Shown here piece after piece: positions 8,402 through 15,830 of a stretch of DNA of 32,756 nt; the stretch's first letter is position 1; each line of letters begins with the position of its first letter. Below the pieces are notes generated by a model, which worked only from the letters and a program-made list of their open reading frames with translations, was not told where the DNA came from and searched no databases. Both the position numbers and the translations under genes were made by a program. Source of the stretch: JBKQHQ01 sp052148715 (GTDB lineage: Bacteria; Pseudomonadota; Alphaproteobacteria; Rhizobiales; Xanthobacteraceae); NCBI GenBank assembly GCA_052148715.1, contig JBKQHQ010000208.1, positions 1 through 32,756 of the forward strand, given 5' to 3'.

Positions 8402-8629
8402 TTACTGCTCGAATGATTGGTCGGGCCCGCGGTAGACCGGGCCGACCGTGCCCGGCACGGGCGGCGGCGAGCCGGCCCGCTTCGGGTCGGCCCGGGAAAG
8501 CACGGTGAAGCCGTCGAGCGCGGCATCGCCGGTAGGCTCGCTCGCCGTCATGCGGCGCAGCGGGCGCGGATCGTCGAGCTCGAGCGGGTCGTTGCGTTTG
8601 TTGGATGCGAAAAAGAGACCAAACCGCAT
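8402..8629 (-). CDS. Small phage protein, function unknown
   Basis: A 75-residue product from the ATG at 8629 (MRFGLFFASNKRNDPLELDD). An in-frame GTG/ATG start at 8704 would add 25 residues but would run through the hairpin at 8662-8686, so the shorter form is preferred. The protein is Pro/Arg-rich (PRPLRRMTASEPTG; KRAGSPPPVPGTVGP) and probably unfolded. Its start lies just downstream of a strong hairpin in the transcript. No family recognised; coding is supported by operon position and frame use rather than homology. Confidence 0.5.
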   Translation of the reverse strand: MRFGLFFASNKRNDPLELDDPRPLRRMTASEPTGDAALDGFTVLSRADPKRAGSPPPVPGTVGPVYRGPDQSFEQ

Positions 8630-8661
8630 GCGGGGCTCCGTTGAAGATAGGACGGCCAACC

Positions 8662-8686
8662 GGTCCCCGGCGCGGGTCCGGGGACC
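8662..8686. other. Strong GC-rich hairpin inside the virion operon
   Basis: A perfect 9-bp inverted repeat: GGTCCCCGG (8662-8670), a 7-nt loop, CCGGGGACC (8678-8686). On the transcribed (minus) strand it is preceded, not followed, by two copies of GGTTTTTTGTC. It therefore does not look like a standard terminator in the operon direction. It lies in the 96-nt gap between a structural gene (stop 8726) and the next start (8629), and could be an RNA processing or stability element. Confidence 0.55.
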
Positions 8687-8725
8687 AGGACAAAAAACCG
8701 ACAAAAAACCTCCGTTGCGTGAGGG

Positions 8726-9475
8726 TCAGTCGGACTCCGAGCCGAGCCACTGGATCTTGATGCGGACCTGTCCGCCGCCGGCGGGGGTGCCGCCGGTGCC
8801 GGCCAGGCAGGTCACGACGGCGATGAAGGCCACGGTGCCGCCGGACGTGTAGGCGCCGCCGAACGTGGTGCCCGACAGCTCGATCCACTGGTAGTTCGCG
8901 GTGTCGATCGCCGAGATGGTCTGCGTGCCGTTTGCCCCGGTCGCGCCGGTGACGCCCTGCACAAGAACCGTCTGCCCGACCTTGAGCAGCTGAGAGATCA
9001 GCTGCGCCGTGTAGACGCGACAGACGCCGGCCGTGCCCGAGATCACGTTGGTGACCGTGAGTGGCCCCGCCGGGATGCGGCCCGCGGGGACCTGCGTCCC
9101 GTAGGAACCGCCGGCGATACCCACCGAGGTCAAGGGGCCGCCGTCGAGGACGACGTGACCGGGGAAATCCGCCAAGGTCCGCGGCGGATTCCCGGTCCAG
9201 GCCTCGGTGGAGGCCCGGTGCATTCCCACGGCGTAACCGGTGCCCACCGCCGTGCCGAGCCGGTAACGGCCATAAGTGAAGTCACCCGAGGCGATGCCGA
9301 TGTCGATCTCCGGCACCGTGGTGGTGCCGACGAGCGAGGTCGTCACATCGACCGAGATATCCCGCACGAAACCCACCTTGCCTTTCGGGCCGATGATCTG
9401 ATGCGTGACGGCGGTCGCGCCGAAGGTCGGATCGAGGTAGGAGAATTCCTCGATGTCGGCTTGATCGTAGGACAT
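8726..9475 (-). CDS. Phage structural (head-decoration-like) protein
   Basis: A 249-residue protein with a very strong Shine-Dalgarno (GGAAAGGAGG) before ATG, suggesting high expression and fitting a major virion component. The N-terminal 120 residues are beta-rich (FGATAVTHQIIGPKGKVGFV; DFTYGRYRLGTAVGTGYAVG). The C-terminal 120 residues contain a module of the kind found in phage structural proteins (LKVGQTVLVQGVTGATGANG, then GAYTSGGTVAF) and end in QVRIKIQWLGSESD. It lies 15 nt downstream of the major capsid gene, where decoration or head-fibre proteins usually sit. The exact role is inferred from position and expression signal. Confidence 0.65.
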   Translation of the reverse strand: MSYDQADIEEFSYLDPTFGATAVTHQIIGPKGKVGFVRDISVDVTTSLVGTTTVPEIDIGIASGDFTYGRYRLGTAVGTGYAVGMHRASTEAWTGNPPRTLADFPGHVVLDGGPLTSVGIAGGSYGTQVPAGRIPAGPLTVTNVISGTAGVCRVYTAQLISQLLKVGQTVLVQGVTGATGANGTQTISAIDTANYQWIELSGTTFGGAYTSGGTVAFIAVVTCLAGTGGTPAGGGQVRIKIQWLGSESD

Positions 9476-9490
9476 GGTTTCCTCCTTTCC

Positions 9491-10483
9491 TCAGCTCGCC
9501 GAATCCCACGTGACGACCCGAGCATTCAGGGCGTCAGTGTGGACGAGGCCAAAGCCCCCGAGATAGTACCAGGCGATGCCGCGCGAGCGGCCGAAGTCGC
9601 CCGGCAGCTTGGCGCGTATCTCTTCAGGGACGCACACGGCCTCCGTCACCGTGTCGCCGCCGCAGAAGAAGGCCCAGGACGAGAGACCGTTGGTCCACGC
9701 CTGCGCCACGCCGCCCCAGGGATCGTAGGATGTCGCGTTGGCGGCGCCGCCCTTGGGGATGAAGGTTTGCTCGACGAACCTGACCGACTCGTAACGGCCG
9801 ATCTCGCCGTTGAAGATGTGGGCGAGGCCGGTCTCCGTGTACTGATGAATGGTCTCCAGCGAGTTTTTCAGGTTGCGGAACGTCGTCGGATGCGAGACGC
9901 CGACATAGTCGTCGGCGGTGAACGGTGGGATGTTCCGTTCCTTCATCTGATCGACGATCGCCTTCACGTGGCCGGTGCCGAGGGCCACGTTGTTGGTCAC
10001 CGTGGCGGTGCCGCCGGTGTCGAGGTTGATCGAGGTCGTGGACGTGCCGCCTGAAGGCTCGGCCCGCAGCGCGGTATTCTTGAACTGCAGGAAGGCTTCG
10101 ATGTCGAAGTATTTGCGGGCGTCATCCTTCAGGGTCTTGTCGATGATCGCCGCCACCTGGTGCTTGGCGAGCGCCAGGAGCTTGCCGGTGTACGGCACGC
10201 TATTTCCAGCCTCGTACACGGTCAGCTGGTGCTGGATGATGGTGAACCCGGTCTCCGGGATCGGCGCGCTCTCATCCAAGCGACGCCCTTGGGTGCCGAC
10301 ATTGCTGTAGACGTCCCAGTTGAACTTGTCACCGCGGTTCAGGCCCTTCTTGGTCCCGTCCTCCGCGTCACAAAGCTGTCTGAACTTGGTGAGCGGTTGG
10401 ACCTGTTGGCGGAGCACGTCCGACAATTCGTCGGAGTACATGTAGCCGCCTTCCGCGGGGACTGCCCATAATTGTCCCGCCAT
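9491..10483 (-). CDS. Phage major capsid protein (N4 gp56-like)
   Basis: The frame is open to 10750, but that extension is a shadow of the scaffold gene. The ATG at 10483 (MAGQLWAVPAEGG) gives 330 residues, with AAAGGA about 11 nt upstream. Features of an N4 gp56-type HK97-fold capsid protein are visible: an N-terminal arm (YMYSDELSDVLRQQVQPLTK), a G-rich loop (RGDKFNWDVYSNVGTQGRRL), a central helix (HQVAAIIDKTLKDDARKYF), 'PFTADDYVGVSHPTTFRNLK', and a C-terminal signature (VTEAVCVPEEIRAKLPGDFG, then RSRGIAWYYLGGFGLVH). It follows the scaffold-like gene by 26 nt and precedes the decoration-like gene, the usual head order. The fold assignment is fairly firm. Confidence 0.85.
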   Translation of the reverse strand: MAGQLWAVPAEGGYMYSDELSDVLRQQVQPLTKFRQLCDAEDGTKKGLNRGDKFNWDVYSNVGTQGRRLDESAPIPETGFTIIQHQLTVYEAGNSVPYTGKLLALAKHQVAAIIDKTLKDDARKYFDIEAFLQFKNTALRAEPSGGTSTTSINLDTGGTATVTNNVALGTGHVKAIVDQMKERNIPPFTADDYVGVSHPTTFRNLKNSLETIHQYTETGLAHIFNGEIGRYESVRFVEQTFIPKGGAANATSYDPWGGVAQAWTNGLSSWAFFCGGDTVTEAVCVPEEIRAKLPGDFGRSRGIAWYYLGGFGLVHTDALNARVVTWDSAS

Positions 10484-10509
10484 GGCGTTGGGTATCCTTT
10501 CATCTGCCG

Positions 10510-11829
10510 CTACTGAATCACCTTGCCGCGTGGCTTGGCTCGTTGCCGCATCATCGCTTGCACGACTGCAGTGCGGTCCGGTCCGTTGCCTTGGCCCTCC
10601 GGCTGCGGCCTTGGTGCCGCGGAGCGTGCTGGTTGTTGTGGAATGGCCGCGCGCCGCTCTTGGCGGTCGACCGCGACCACGATCTGCTGGCCTCTTCCAG
10701 CCGATTCGTTGCCAGGATCCTTCCTCTCCGGCTTCCCCGCTGCTTTCCATTTCAGGAAGTTGTCGCGGGCGGTGGTGAGCAAATCCTGGGCGCTGTGGAC
10801 GCGAAACCCCTTGGTGCGATACCAGAGGTGCGCGTCCTCCAGCCCGCCGATGCCGCGGTCGGGGAGCTGTTCAAGCGGAACGCCGAGGGCCGCCAGGTCC
10901 GCGGCCTGCAAGCGATGGATCTCGCGCTCGATGGCGGCCGAAGCCATCGGGTCGTTGGCCAGGTCGGGGTGCCGGTCCATGAAGTCCCTGAGGATCTTTT
11001 GTGAGCGGGCGTTCTCATCCGCGAGCCGCGTTCGCTCCAGGGATTCCTCGGACTGCTGGCTTGCCTCGGCCTTGATCAATTGACGCAGCTTGCCGGCCGC
11101 GACTGCCGGGTCTTCAAACTGAATGGCTTCGAGCACCTCCCGATACGGATCGCCGGGGTGTTCGGCTGCCGTTGGTTGATCGCCATTCGTTTGTTGTGCT
11201 TGCGTACCGGCGACCGCGGAGCGCGTCGCCTGGATTTCATCGGCCAGAGCCTTGGCGCTGTCGAAGGTCTTTCTGGCATCGGCGAGATAGTCGCCTCCGG
11301 CCGCAGCCTTCTGCGCCAGCGCCCGGACTTCCTCCTCGGTGAATTCCTGTTCCTGCCCGCGCACCAGGAGCGTGACCCTACGCGACTCGGCTGGTAATGC
11401 CGGTTGCTGCTGCGGTACGGGCTCGGATGCCGCCTCGGGGATCGGCTCTAAAGCCGTAACACGCTCCTGGACAAGCTCCAGCGGCAGGCCCGCATGGGTC
11501 AATGCCGTGATCTGCACGGCGTCGCCCGCGGCTTCTTGGTCGGTCTCCGAGCGATGCGAGCGAAACCGCGCGGCCATCTCGGCGCGCTTCAGATCGAACG
11601 GCCCCGGCGCGGGCTTGTGGGGCTGCGGTGCCGGCGCGCCGTCCGGCGCCTCGGGTTCGCGACGGGAAAGCTCCTCCCCCGCCTCGGGAGCGGAGAGGTC
11701 GGCAGCCGGGTCGGCCGGCGCCTCGTCCGCAGGCCTAAAATCTCCCCGAGTACCCGGATCGCGCGCGCGCGCCTCGGCTTCTTGCCTCGCCTTGTCGCTA
11801 TGCGCATCAAGCGCCGTATCAGCTGTCAT
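10510..11829 (-). CDS. Scaffold-like phage assembly protein
   Basis: A 439-residue product from the ATG at 11829 (MTADTALDAHSDKARQ), with GGAG 6 nt upstream inside the previous gene; upstream in-frame starts at 11841 and 11853 are possible. The N-terminal 130 residues are acidic, Pro/Ala/Glu-rich and disordered. A short conserved-looking segment (RRVTLLVRGQEQEFTEEEVRALAQKA, given here in outline) precedes long charged helices (EASQQSEESLERTRLADENA). The C-terminus is Gln/Arg/Pro-rich and basic. Acidic disordered N-terminus, coiled coil and basic tail immediately before the capsid gene is the classic scaffold layout. No sequence family is recognised, so the call rests on composition and position. 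It overlaps the upstream gene by 11 nt. Confidence 0.7.
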   Translation of the reverse strand: MTADTALDAHSDKARQEAEARARDPGTRGDFRPADEAPADPAADLSAPEAGEELSRREPEAPDGAPAPQPHKPAPGPFDLKRAEMAARFRSHRSETDQEAAGDAVQITALTHAGLPLELVQERVTALEPIPEAASEPVPQQQPALPAESRRVTLLVRGQEQEFTEEEVRALAQKAAAGGDYLADARKTFDSAKALADEIQATRSAVAGTQAQQTNGDQPTAAEHPGDPYREVLEAIQFEDPAVAAGKLRQLIKAEASQQSEESLERTRLADENARSQKILRDFMDRHPDLANDPMASAAIEREIHRLQAADLAALGVPLEQLPDRGIGGLEDAHLWYRTKGFRVHSAQDLLTTARDNFLKWKAAGKPERKDPGNESAGRGQQIVVAVDRQERRAAIPQQPARSAAPRPQPEGQGNGPDRTAVVQAMMRQRAKPRGKVIQ

Positions 11830-12208
11830 GTAACACTCCATCGACCAAACCAAGGCCGATCGCCTGCTCCTCCCCGTCGGGAGACTTGGTCAGCATCTCG
11901 ATCAGCTCGTTGCGTTCCTTGTCATTGAGCTCGCGATAGGCTTCCTGCCCGCTGGTGCTGATGTCGCGCAGCCAGCGGATCATGTCGGCGTAGCGGCAAA
12001 TCACGTTCTGCAGGGCGCGGATCGCCTTGGCGTCCTCCGCATCCGTGCCGGCGAGCTCGGCGAGCGCCAGGGCTGCCTCTTCCCGGGCGAGGCCGAGCAT
12101 CAGCAGGATCGGCGCGGCCCCTTGGACGGCATTGAGTTGCGCCTCGATCTCCATCGACATCTCGGCCAGCCGCTGTTGCGTCAGCCCGAGGACCGGATCA
12201 TTCGACAT
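11819..12208 (-). CDS. Helical phage protein, function unknown
   Basis: A 129-residue, almost entirely helical protein (MSNDPVLGLTQQRLAEMSME; AREEAALALAELAGTDAEDA; NDKERNELIEMLTKSPDGEE). It has no cysteine-rich or membrane features; a hydrophobic run (APILLMLGLA) is probably a buried helix. It lies between the repeat protein and the scaffold. Its stop overlaps the scaffold start (ATGACAGCTGA), a pattern repeated at the 13258/13268 junction. I do not recognise the family. A chaperone or packaging-accessory role would be guesswork. Confidence 0.65.
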   Translation of the reverse strand: MSNDPVLGLTQQRLAEMSMEIEAQLNAVQGAAPILLMLGLAREEAALALAELAGTDAEDAKAIRALQNVICRYADMIRWLRDISTSGQEAYRELNDKERNELIEMLTKSPDGEEQAIGLGLVDGVLHDS

Positions 12209-12227
12209 GCCCGCGTCCGCTTGTTCG

Positions 12228-13268
12228 TCAGCTGATCAGCCCGAGCTTGCGCAAAATCTCGAGCGCGACGCGCTGGTCCTCGAGCTCGCGCATCTGCTGC
12301 GCGAATTGCCCGACATTCGGCGGAGCGAGGCGGTTGAGATCAGGCAGCGGCGCCGAGGCCGCTGGTTGCGGCGGCGCGAATACGTAGGGCGGCGGCAGCG
12401 GCACGGGCTGCGAATGCCCGCCGACCGACGCCCTCTTCTCGATTTCCTGTAGGACGTCCCATATCGGCCGGACCGGCTTGTTTGGCTTTCCGTCCCGCGG
12501 CGGCTGCGCGATGTAGGAGGGGAAGTCCTTGCGCTTGCCCGCACCCGGCGCATGGAACGGCGGAACCTCCTCGGGCGGCCATCCTTGAAACAGCTGCTCG
12601 CTGACCGGAAACGGTTTGCCAAAGAGGTCTGGCGGGTGTGGGAAAAACTCGAACGTAATACTCGCCAGTATCCGCTCCGGCGAGGCAAGCCAGAACTGTT
12701 GTGCGACAACCGGGAATGGCTTGGCGAACCGGCATTCGAGCTGCGCCCCCTCCCAGCCATGCGCCGTCGGAGCGGTCGGGATGATCCCGCGGCCGTAGGT
12801 CAGGAACTGCTGCTCAGCAACCGGAAACCGACGGCCGAAGAGATCGGGCGGCTGCGGATAGAAGCCTTGCGCGTCCAGAGCCCTCGGCACCCGCTCAGGA
12901 TCGAGTGCAAGGAATTGCTGCTCCGCAACCGGGAACGGCTTTGTGAAGTGATAATCGTACTGCCAGCCCTCAAAGCCGTGCGGAGTAATCGCTGTCGGAA
13001 CCTGTTCCGGCGCGAGCGCCAGAGCCTGTTGTTCGGCGACAGGAAATGGCTTGGCAAAGACTTCCGCGTTTAACGGCTGCCAGCCGGAGGTCGTCGTGTT
13101 CGGCGCATTCGATATTGTCCCGGCCGGCTGGAAGGCGGCGAACTGCTGCTCCGTGGCCGGGAACGGGCGAGCAAAGACCTCCGGGTTGAGGGCGGTTCCG
13201 CCATAGGGTTGTGGCGCACCGAGCGCGACCAGCGCCAGCGATTGGTAAAAGACTGTCCTAATCGTCAT
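12228..13268 (-). CDS. Six-repeat FPVxEQQF protein, unknown family
   Basis: A 346-residue protein. Residues 30-240 carry six tandem repeats of 35-39 residues with core 'F[AGT][KR][PR]FPVxEQQF'. Core starts are about residues 32, 71, 108, 144, 181 and 216: FARPFPATEQQF, FAKPFPVAEQQA, FTKPFPVAEQQF, FGRRFPVAEQQF, FAKPFPVVAQQF, FGKPFPVSEQLF. Between cores lie variable segments rich in Pro/Gly/aromatic residues (e.g. LALDPERVPRALDAQGFYPQ). The C-terminal 100 residues are Pro-rich and end in a helix (QFAQQMRELEDQRVALEILR). The start overlaps the stop of 13258-13914 by 11 nt. I know no named family with this repeat. The layout suits a string of short binding motifs, for example contacting a multi-subunit ring, but that is inference. 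Confidence 0.75.
   Translation of the reverse strand: MTIRTVFYQSLALVALGAPQPYGGTALNPEVFARPFPATEQQFAAFQPAGTISNAPNTTTSGWQPLNAEVFAKPFPVAEQQALALAPEQVPTAITPHGFEGWQYDYHFTKPFPVAEQQFLALDPERVPRALDAQGFYPQPPDLFGRRFPVAEQQFLTYGRGIIPTAPTAHGWEGAQLECRFAKPFPVVAQQFWLASPERILASITFEFFPHPPDLFGKPFPVSEQLFQGWPPEEVPPFHAPGAGKRKDFPSYIAQPPRDGKPNKPVRPIWDVLQEIEKRASVGGHSQPVPLPPPYVFAPPQPAASAPLPDLNRLAPPNVGQFAQQMRELEDQRVALEILRKLGLIS
12588..13175 (-). repeat. Six tandem in-frame repeats encoding FPVxEQQF units
   Basis: Codons for about residues 32-227 of the protein at 12228-13268. On the + strand the repeat cores appear as related blocks such as GCAACCGGGAACGGCTTTG, GCGACAGGAAATGGCTTGG and GTGGCCGGGAACGGGCG, spaced 105-117 nt. 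The divergence shows they are old, not recent slippage products. Confidence 0.75.
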
Positions 13269-13914
13269 ACGTGCAGATCACGAGGCTGGATATTCTCGCC
13301 TTCGGTAGAACCCACAGCTTGGGAGATTTGATCAAGTCCTGCTTCGGGAAAACAATGGCTGACTTGCCTTGGTACGGCACCATGATCGTCTTCTGGACAG
13401 ATAGTTCGGAGCTGTCAAAGCCGGAAAGGAGAGGCGTATAGGCTTCAATCAGGTTGACCGAGCGACAGTAGTTGTTGCCAACAGTGAATCCGGATACAGT
13501 CGCCTGATTATAGGTCGTCGAACTCGCTTTGTAATCGCCGTTGCCGTTGGTAATGTTGTTTTCTGCATCCGCGCCGGAATTGGTATCGATCACGGTCACC
13601 AGCTTGTCTGTGCTTACCATTCGGAAGGGCAGCCAGTCGCTGGTGATGGATGTGTTCTGACCGATCGAGAAACCAGCGGCCCCGCTGAACAAGAGCGTAA
13701 CGGGCGTGGCATCGCTGTTGGGGAATGTCGCCGAGTTGCATTTGGCGATCGAACAATTCGAAGCGCCGAACCCAGAGGTGGCTCCCGCCTGAAACGTGAC
13801 GCGCACATAGTCACCGCCGCCTTGGAGCGAGGTATGCTCGTTGCGAAACGAATATCCGGACGTGGCGCCGCCCTGCAGGGATAGCGCGCTCGATGGCTGC
13901 CAGATCGTAGTCAT
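13258..13914 (-). CDS. Phage structural-like beta protein, unknown function
   Basis: A 218-residue, Ser/Thr/Gly-rich, probably all-beta protein beginning MTTIWQPSSALSLQGGATSG. Further segments include QAGATSGFGASNCSIAKCNS, TPVTLLFSGAAGFSIGQNTS and a C-terminal basic strand region (KSPKLWVLPKARISSLVICT). Two cysteines lie close together in ASNCSIAKC. No Shine-Dalgarno is visible; the start is 2 nt after the upstream stop, so translation is probably coupled. The composition resembles virion decoration or minor tail proteins, but the family is unknown. Confidence 0.65.
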   Translation of the reverse strand: MTTIWQPSSALSLQGGATSGYSFRNEHTSLQGGGDYVRVTFQAGATSGFGASNCSIAKCNSATFPNSDATPVTLLFSGAAGFSIGQNTSITSDWLPFRMVSTDKLVTVIDTNSGADAENNITNGNGDYKASSTTYNQATVSGFTVGNNYCRSVNLIEAYTPLLSGFDSSELSVQKTIMVPYQGKSAIVFPKQDLIKSPKLWVLPKARISSLVICTYDD

Positions 13915-13916
13915 AT

Positions 13917-14201
13917 TTAGCTAGCGGCTTCCGCCATCCAGCGGCGGGCGTGATATCTCGCCTCCTCCCGCTCGAGCTTTGCCTCCAGCGGGTCGCAGCG
14001 GCCGGTGCCGGCGCAGCGGGGGCAAACGTAACCCATGCAGACCTTGCACAGACCGCCCATGTCGGACGGATCGCACATCGGCTGCACGAACACCACGCGG
14101 TTGCAGTGCCGGCAGCTGAACGTATCGACTTCCGTGCACGCAAACCGTCCCCGGCGCGGATGAGGATCCGTGCTGATGAAATAGCCACCTGGATTGCGCA
14201 T
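13917..14201 (-). CDS. Small zinc-ribbon protein
   Basis: A 94-residue product from the ATG at 14201, chosen because GTGGAG lies about 5 nt upstream; a TTG at 14213 is an alternative. Eight cysteines between residues 30 and 69 form pairs: CRHC, a lone C43, CKVC, CPRC and C69 (TFSCRHCNRVV ... GLCKVCMGYVCPRCAGTGRC). This is a double zinc-ribbon-like arrangement. The C-terminus is a charged helix (LEREEARYHARRWMAEAAS). It begins the compact virion operon. Such proteins may bind nucleic acid or another phage protein; the partner is unknown. Confidence 0.65.
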   Translation of the reverse strand: MRNPGGYFISTDPHPRRGRFACTEVDTFSCRHCNRVVFVQPMCDPSDMGGLCKVCMGYVCPRCAGTGRCDPLEAKLEREEARYHARRWMAEAAS

Positions 14202-14472
14202 GGTTCTCCACAATTTTCAGCTTGTCCGAAGCCGCGTCCTGGCCGAATGCAATTCAGATCCATCCCTGCCTGAATGAACGGTATCCGAGCAACCTGGCAT
14301 CGATCTTGTCGCGGCGCAGATGATGTGCTCGGCAACGACTGGCGGTCGACGATCAGCAGGCCCAAGTCCGTCGATCGGGGACGAATGCGCGCGACGCCGG
14401 CTTCTGCCGACCGCGGATTCATATGGCCGCAAGTCAGAAACGTCCGATCCGCGATCGCGGGCGAAGTGTGCG
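14202..14472. other. Intergenic stretch with no supported gene
   Basis: A 271-nt gap between two small phage genes. Open frames exist on the minus strand, including one starting GTG at 14476 that overlaps the upstream stop as GTGA. Their translations are low-complexity Arg/Ser/Pro text and run over the zinc-ribbon gene out of frame, so I do not annotate a gene here. Confidence 0.4.
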
Positions 14473-14775
14473 TCACTCCTCGATCACGACCGTCACGGTG
14501 CCCTTCCCGTAGATGTCCGGATAGAGGATCACGTCATCGACCACCGAAGCGCAGGTGATGACGACCGCGCCCGCTTTGGCCTTGGCCTGAAAGCAGTCGC
14601 TCATCCAGGTCTTGCCGATGATGTCGGCAAGCCCGCTCGCGATCTGCACGACGCCGTCACCGTCGCGCGCGATATGCCATGCGTCGGTGCGGCCACCGCG
14701 CGGGGTCGTGTAGCAGAGCCTGATCTCGTCGCCCGGCTCAGGCGCCCCCTCGATCCGGCAGAAAACGGTTTTCAT
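14473..14775 (-). CDS. Small beta-rich protein, unknown function
   Basis: A 100-residue protein (MKTVFCRIEGAPEPGDEIRL) of alternating short strands: LCYTTPRGGRTDAWHIARDG, DVILYPDIYGKGTVTVVIEE. It looks like a compact beta barrel or sandwich and contains three cysteines. No good Shine-Dalgarno is visible before the ATG at 14775. It is the most upstream gene of the virion-operon half and follows the accessory region. Family not recognised. Confidence 0.55.
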   Translation of the reverse strand: MKTVFCRIEGAPEPGDEIRLCYTTPRGGRTDAWHIARDGDGVVQIASGLADIIGKTWMSDCFQAKAKAGAVVITCASVVDDVILYPDIYGKGTVTVVIEE

Positions 14776-14835
14776 GGGTGACTCGCATGGATATGACGGA
14801 GATGCCGATCGACGGCGGGCGCGGTCCGCGCTGCC

Positions 14836-14852
14836 GCACGTTGTTGACGTGC
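14836..14852. other. Small perfect hairpin
   Basis: Inverted repeat GCACGT (14836-14841), loop TGTTG, ACGTGC (14847-14852), between the unknown protein at 14473-14775 and the SseB-like fragment. It could be a weak terminator or a regulatory palindrome; there is no clear T-tract. Confidence 0.35.
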
Positions 14853-14876
14853 ATTATTGCGCAAGCGGTAGTGTCC

Positions 14877-15179
14877 TCAGGCCCAATCGAAGAACGGCCT
14901 GCATACCTTCGCTAACTTTTTCTCTTCGTGATTCGGAAGAAACAAAATATCCAGGTGCCGGCTGGCATGGAAGATCGATGTAAATATTGATGCAGCTTCG
15001 CGGGCTAGTCGGCTTTCATCGCTTGCCCCGGCCCGCAACCCCAAAATTACGTGAGCGCCGCTACCATCGCTATATTCCGCTTTCGCCAGGTAGGCTCTGC
15101 TTACGGCGCCGTCCCTGCTAAACGTAGCGGCAAGCCTCTCCTTCAAGACCCGTTCGAACGGCCCGTCCTGTTCATGCAC
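14877..15179 (-). pseudogene. SseB C-terminal-domain-like fragment
   Basis: The frame is open only from a TAA at 15207-15209, and its first usable start is a GTG at 15179, with no ATG and no obvious Shine-Dalgarno. The 100 residues (VLKERLAATFSRDGAVSRAY; AKAEYSDGSGAHVILGL; DILFLPNHEEKKL; RPFFDWA) resemble the C-terminal domain of the SseB (enhanced serine sensitivity) family. They lack the N-terminal SseB domain that normally precedes it. The fragment is probably a remnant, although short stand-alone versions may exist. Resemblance is by eye; alternative: an immunity-type protein. Confidence 0.5.
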
Positions 15180-15314
15180 GAATCGCGGGCCATTAGAATT
15201 TCTCGCTTAGCCTTCCTGACCTGGGATCGGACATCATGTGATTGCCTTGAATGCGGGATTCAAACTGAAGACGCCGCGGCATGGTAGCTCCTGAAATGGC
15301 TCAGAAGCGAGTGG

Positions 15315-15716
15315 CTACTTTGTAAACACCAGTTCAGTGGTTTCGCCGGTTGCCGGATCCAACGTCACACGGTAGGAGCTCCAGCTATGGGCATACAGTT
15401 TGCCCCCTTCCATCTGAACGCGAAGGAACGCATCGTGGGTTTGTGGCAGCTTCGCGACCCAGACGATCCGGCCGTCGCGAGCAACACAAATAAGATTCCT
15501 ATCCGCCCCAAGTTCCATGGTTGCGCGATCCAGCAGAAGGACGCAATGCACCCCATCATCGAGAGGAATTGCGGTTTTTACCTTGCCTCCGAAATATTCG
15601 CTCCAGGAAACCGAGCCGTCGGCGTAGCGGACGACCTCGAACTGAAGGCTAGGTACGGAAAACAACACCGGCAATGTCGTCGCCTCCGATCGCTTCTGGG
15701 TGTTCCATTTTATCAT
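15315..15716 (-). CDS. Conserved-looking soluble protein, unknown function
   Basis: A 133-residue protein (MIKWNTQKRSEATTLPVLFS). After a short tail it is a beta-rich globular unit: LQFEVVRYADGSVSWSEYFG, VHCVLLLDRATMELGADRNL, GRIVWVAKLPQTHDAFLRV, and a C-terminal SWSSYRVTLDPATGETTELV. Repeated 'DG.V.W' and 'LDP.TG' turns suggest a small propeller-like or half-barrel fold. It has no signal peptide. It lies between the SseB-like fragment and the TPR protein, on the same strand. Similar small cytoplasmic proteins often accompany toxin loci as immunity factors, but nothing here proves that. Confidence 0.5.
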   Translation of the reverse strand: MIKWNTQKRSEATTLPVLFSVPSLQFEVVRYADGSVSWSEYFGGKVKTAIPLDDGVHCVLLLDRATMELGADRNLICVARDGRIVWVAKLPQTHDAFLRVQMEGGKLYAHSWSSYRVTLDPATGETTELVFTK

Positions 15717-15830
15717 TTCCTACCAGATTGGCTAGCGATTGCATCGGTCTCATGACTTGGTGCGTCGATGCGCGGAGGGGATGTCGTCCCCGTCCCTCCG
15801 CAACAGCTCTATCCGATCTCGTCGATGGCC

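Noticed and set aside
8376..8888. The 5' extension of the frame that contains the 107-residue gene.
   Set aside because: It overlaps the structural gene at 8726-9475 out of frame and has Arg/His-rich nonsense; the ATG at 8375 has a good Shine-Dalgarno.
12588..13175. The repeat array considered as a CRISPR array.
   Set aside because: The repeats are in frame, diverged, and encode a conserved protein motif; spacers are not unique and there are no cas genes.
13811..14476. A 221-codon minus-strand frame starting with a GTGA overlap.
   Set aside because: Its second half runs over the zinc-ribbon gene in another frame and the first half is low complexity.
656..14775. The phage cluster considered as a tailocin or gene-transfer agent.
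   Set aside because: Portal, capsid and scaffold genes exclude a tailocin, and the gene order and podovirus-type adaptor and tail proteins do not match known alphaproteobacterial gene-transfer agents.
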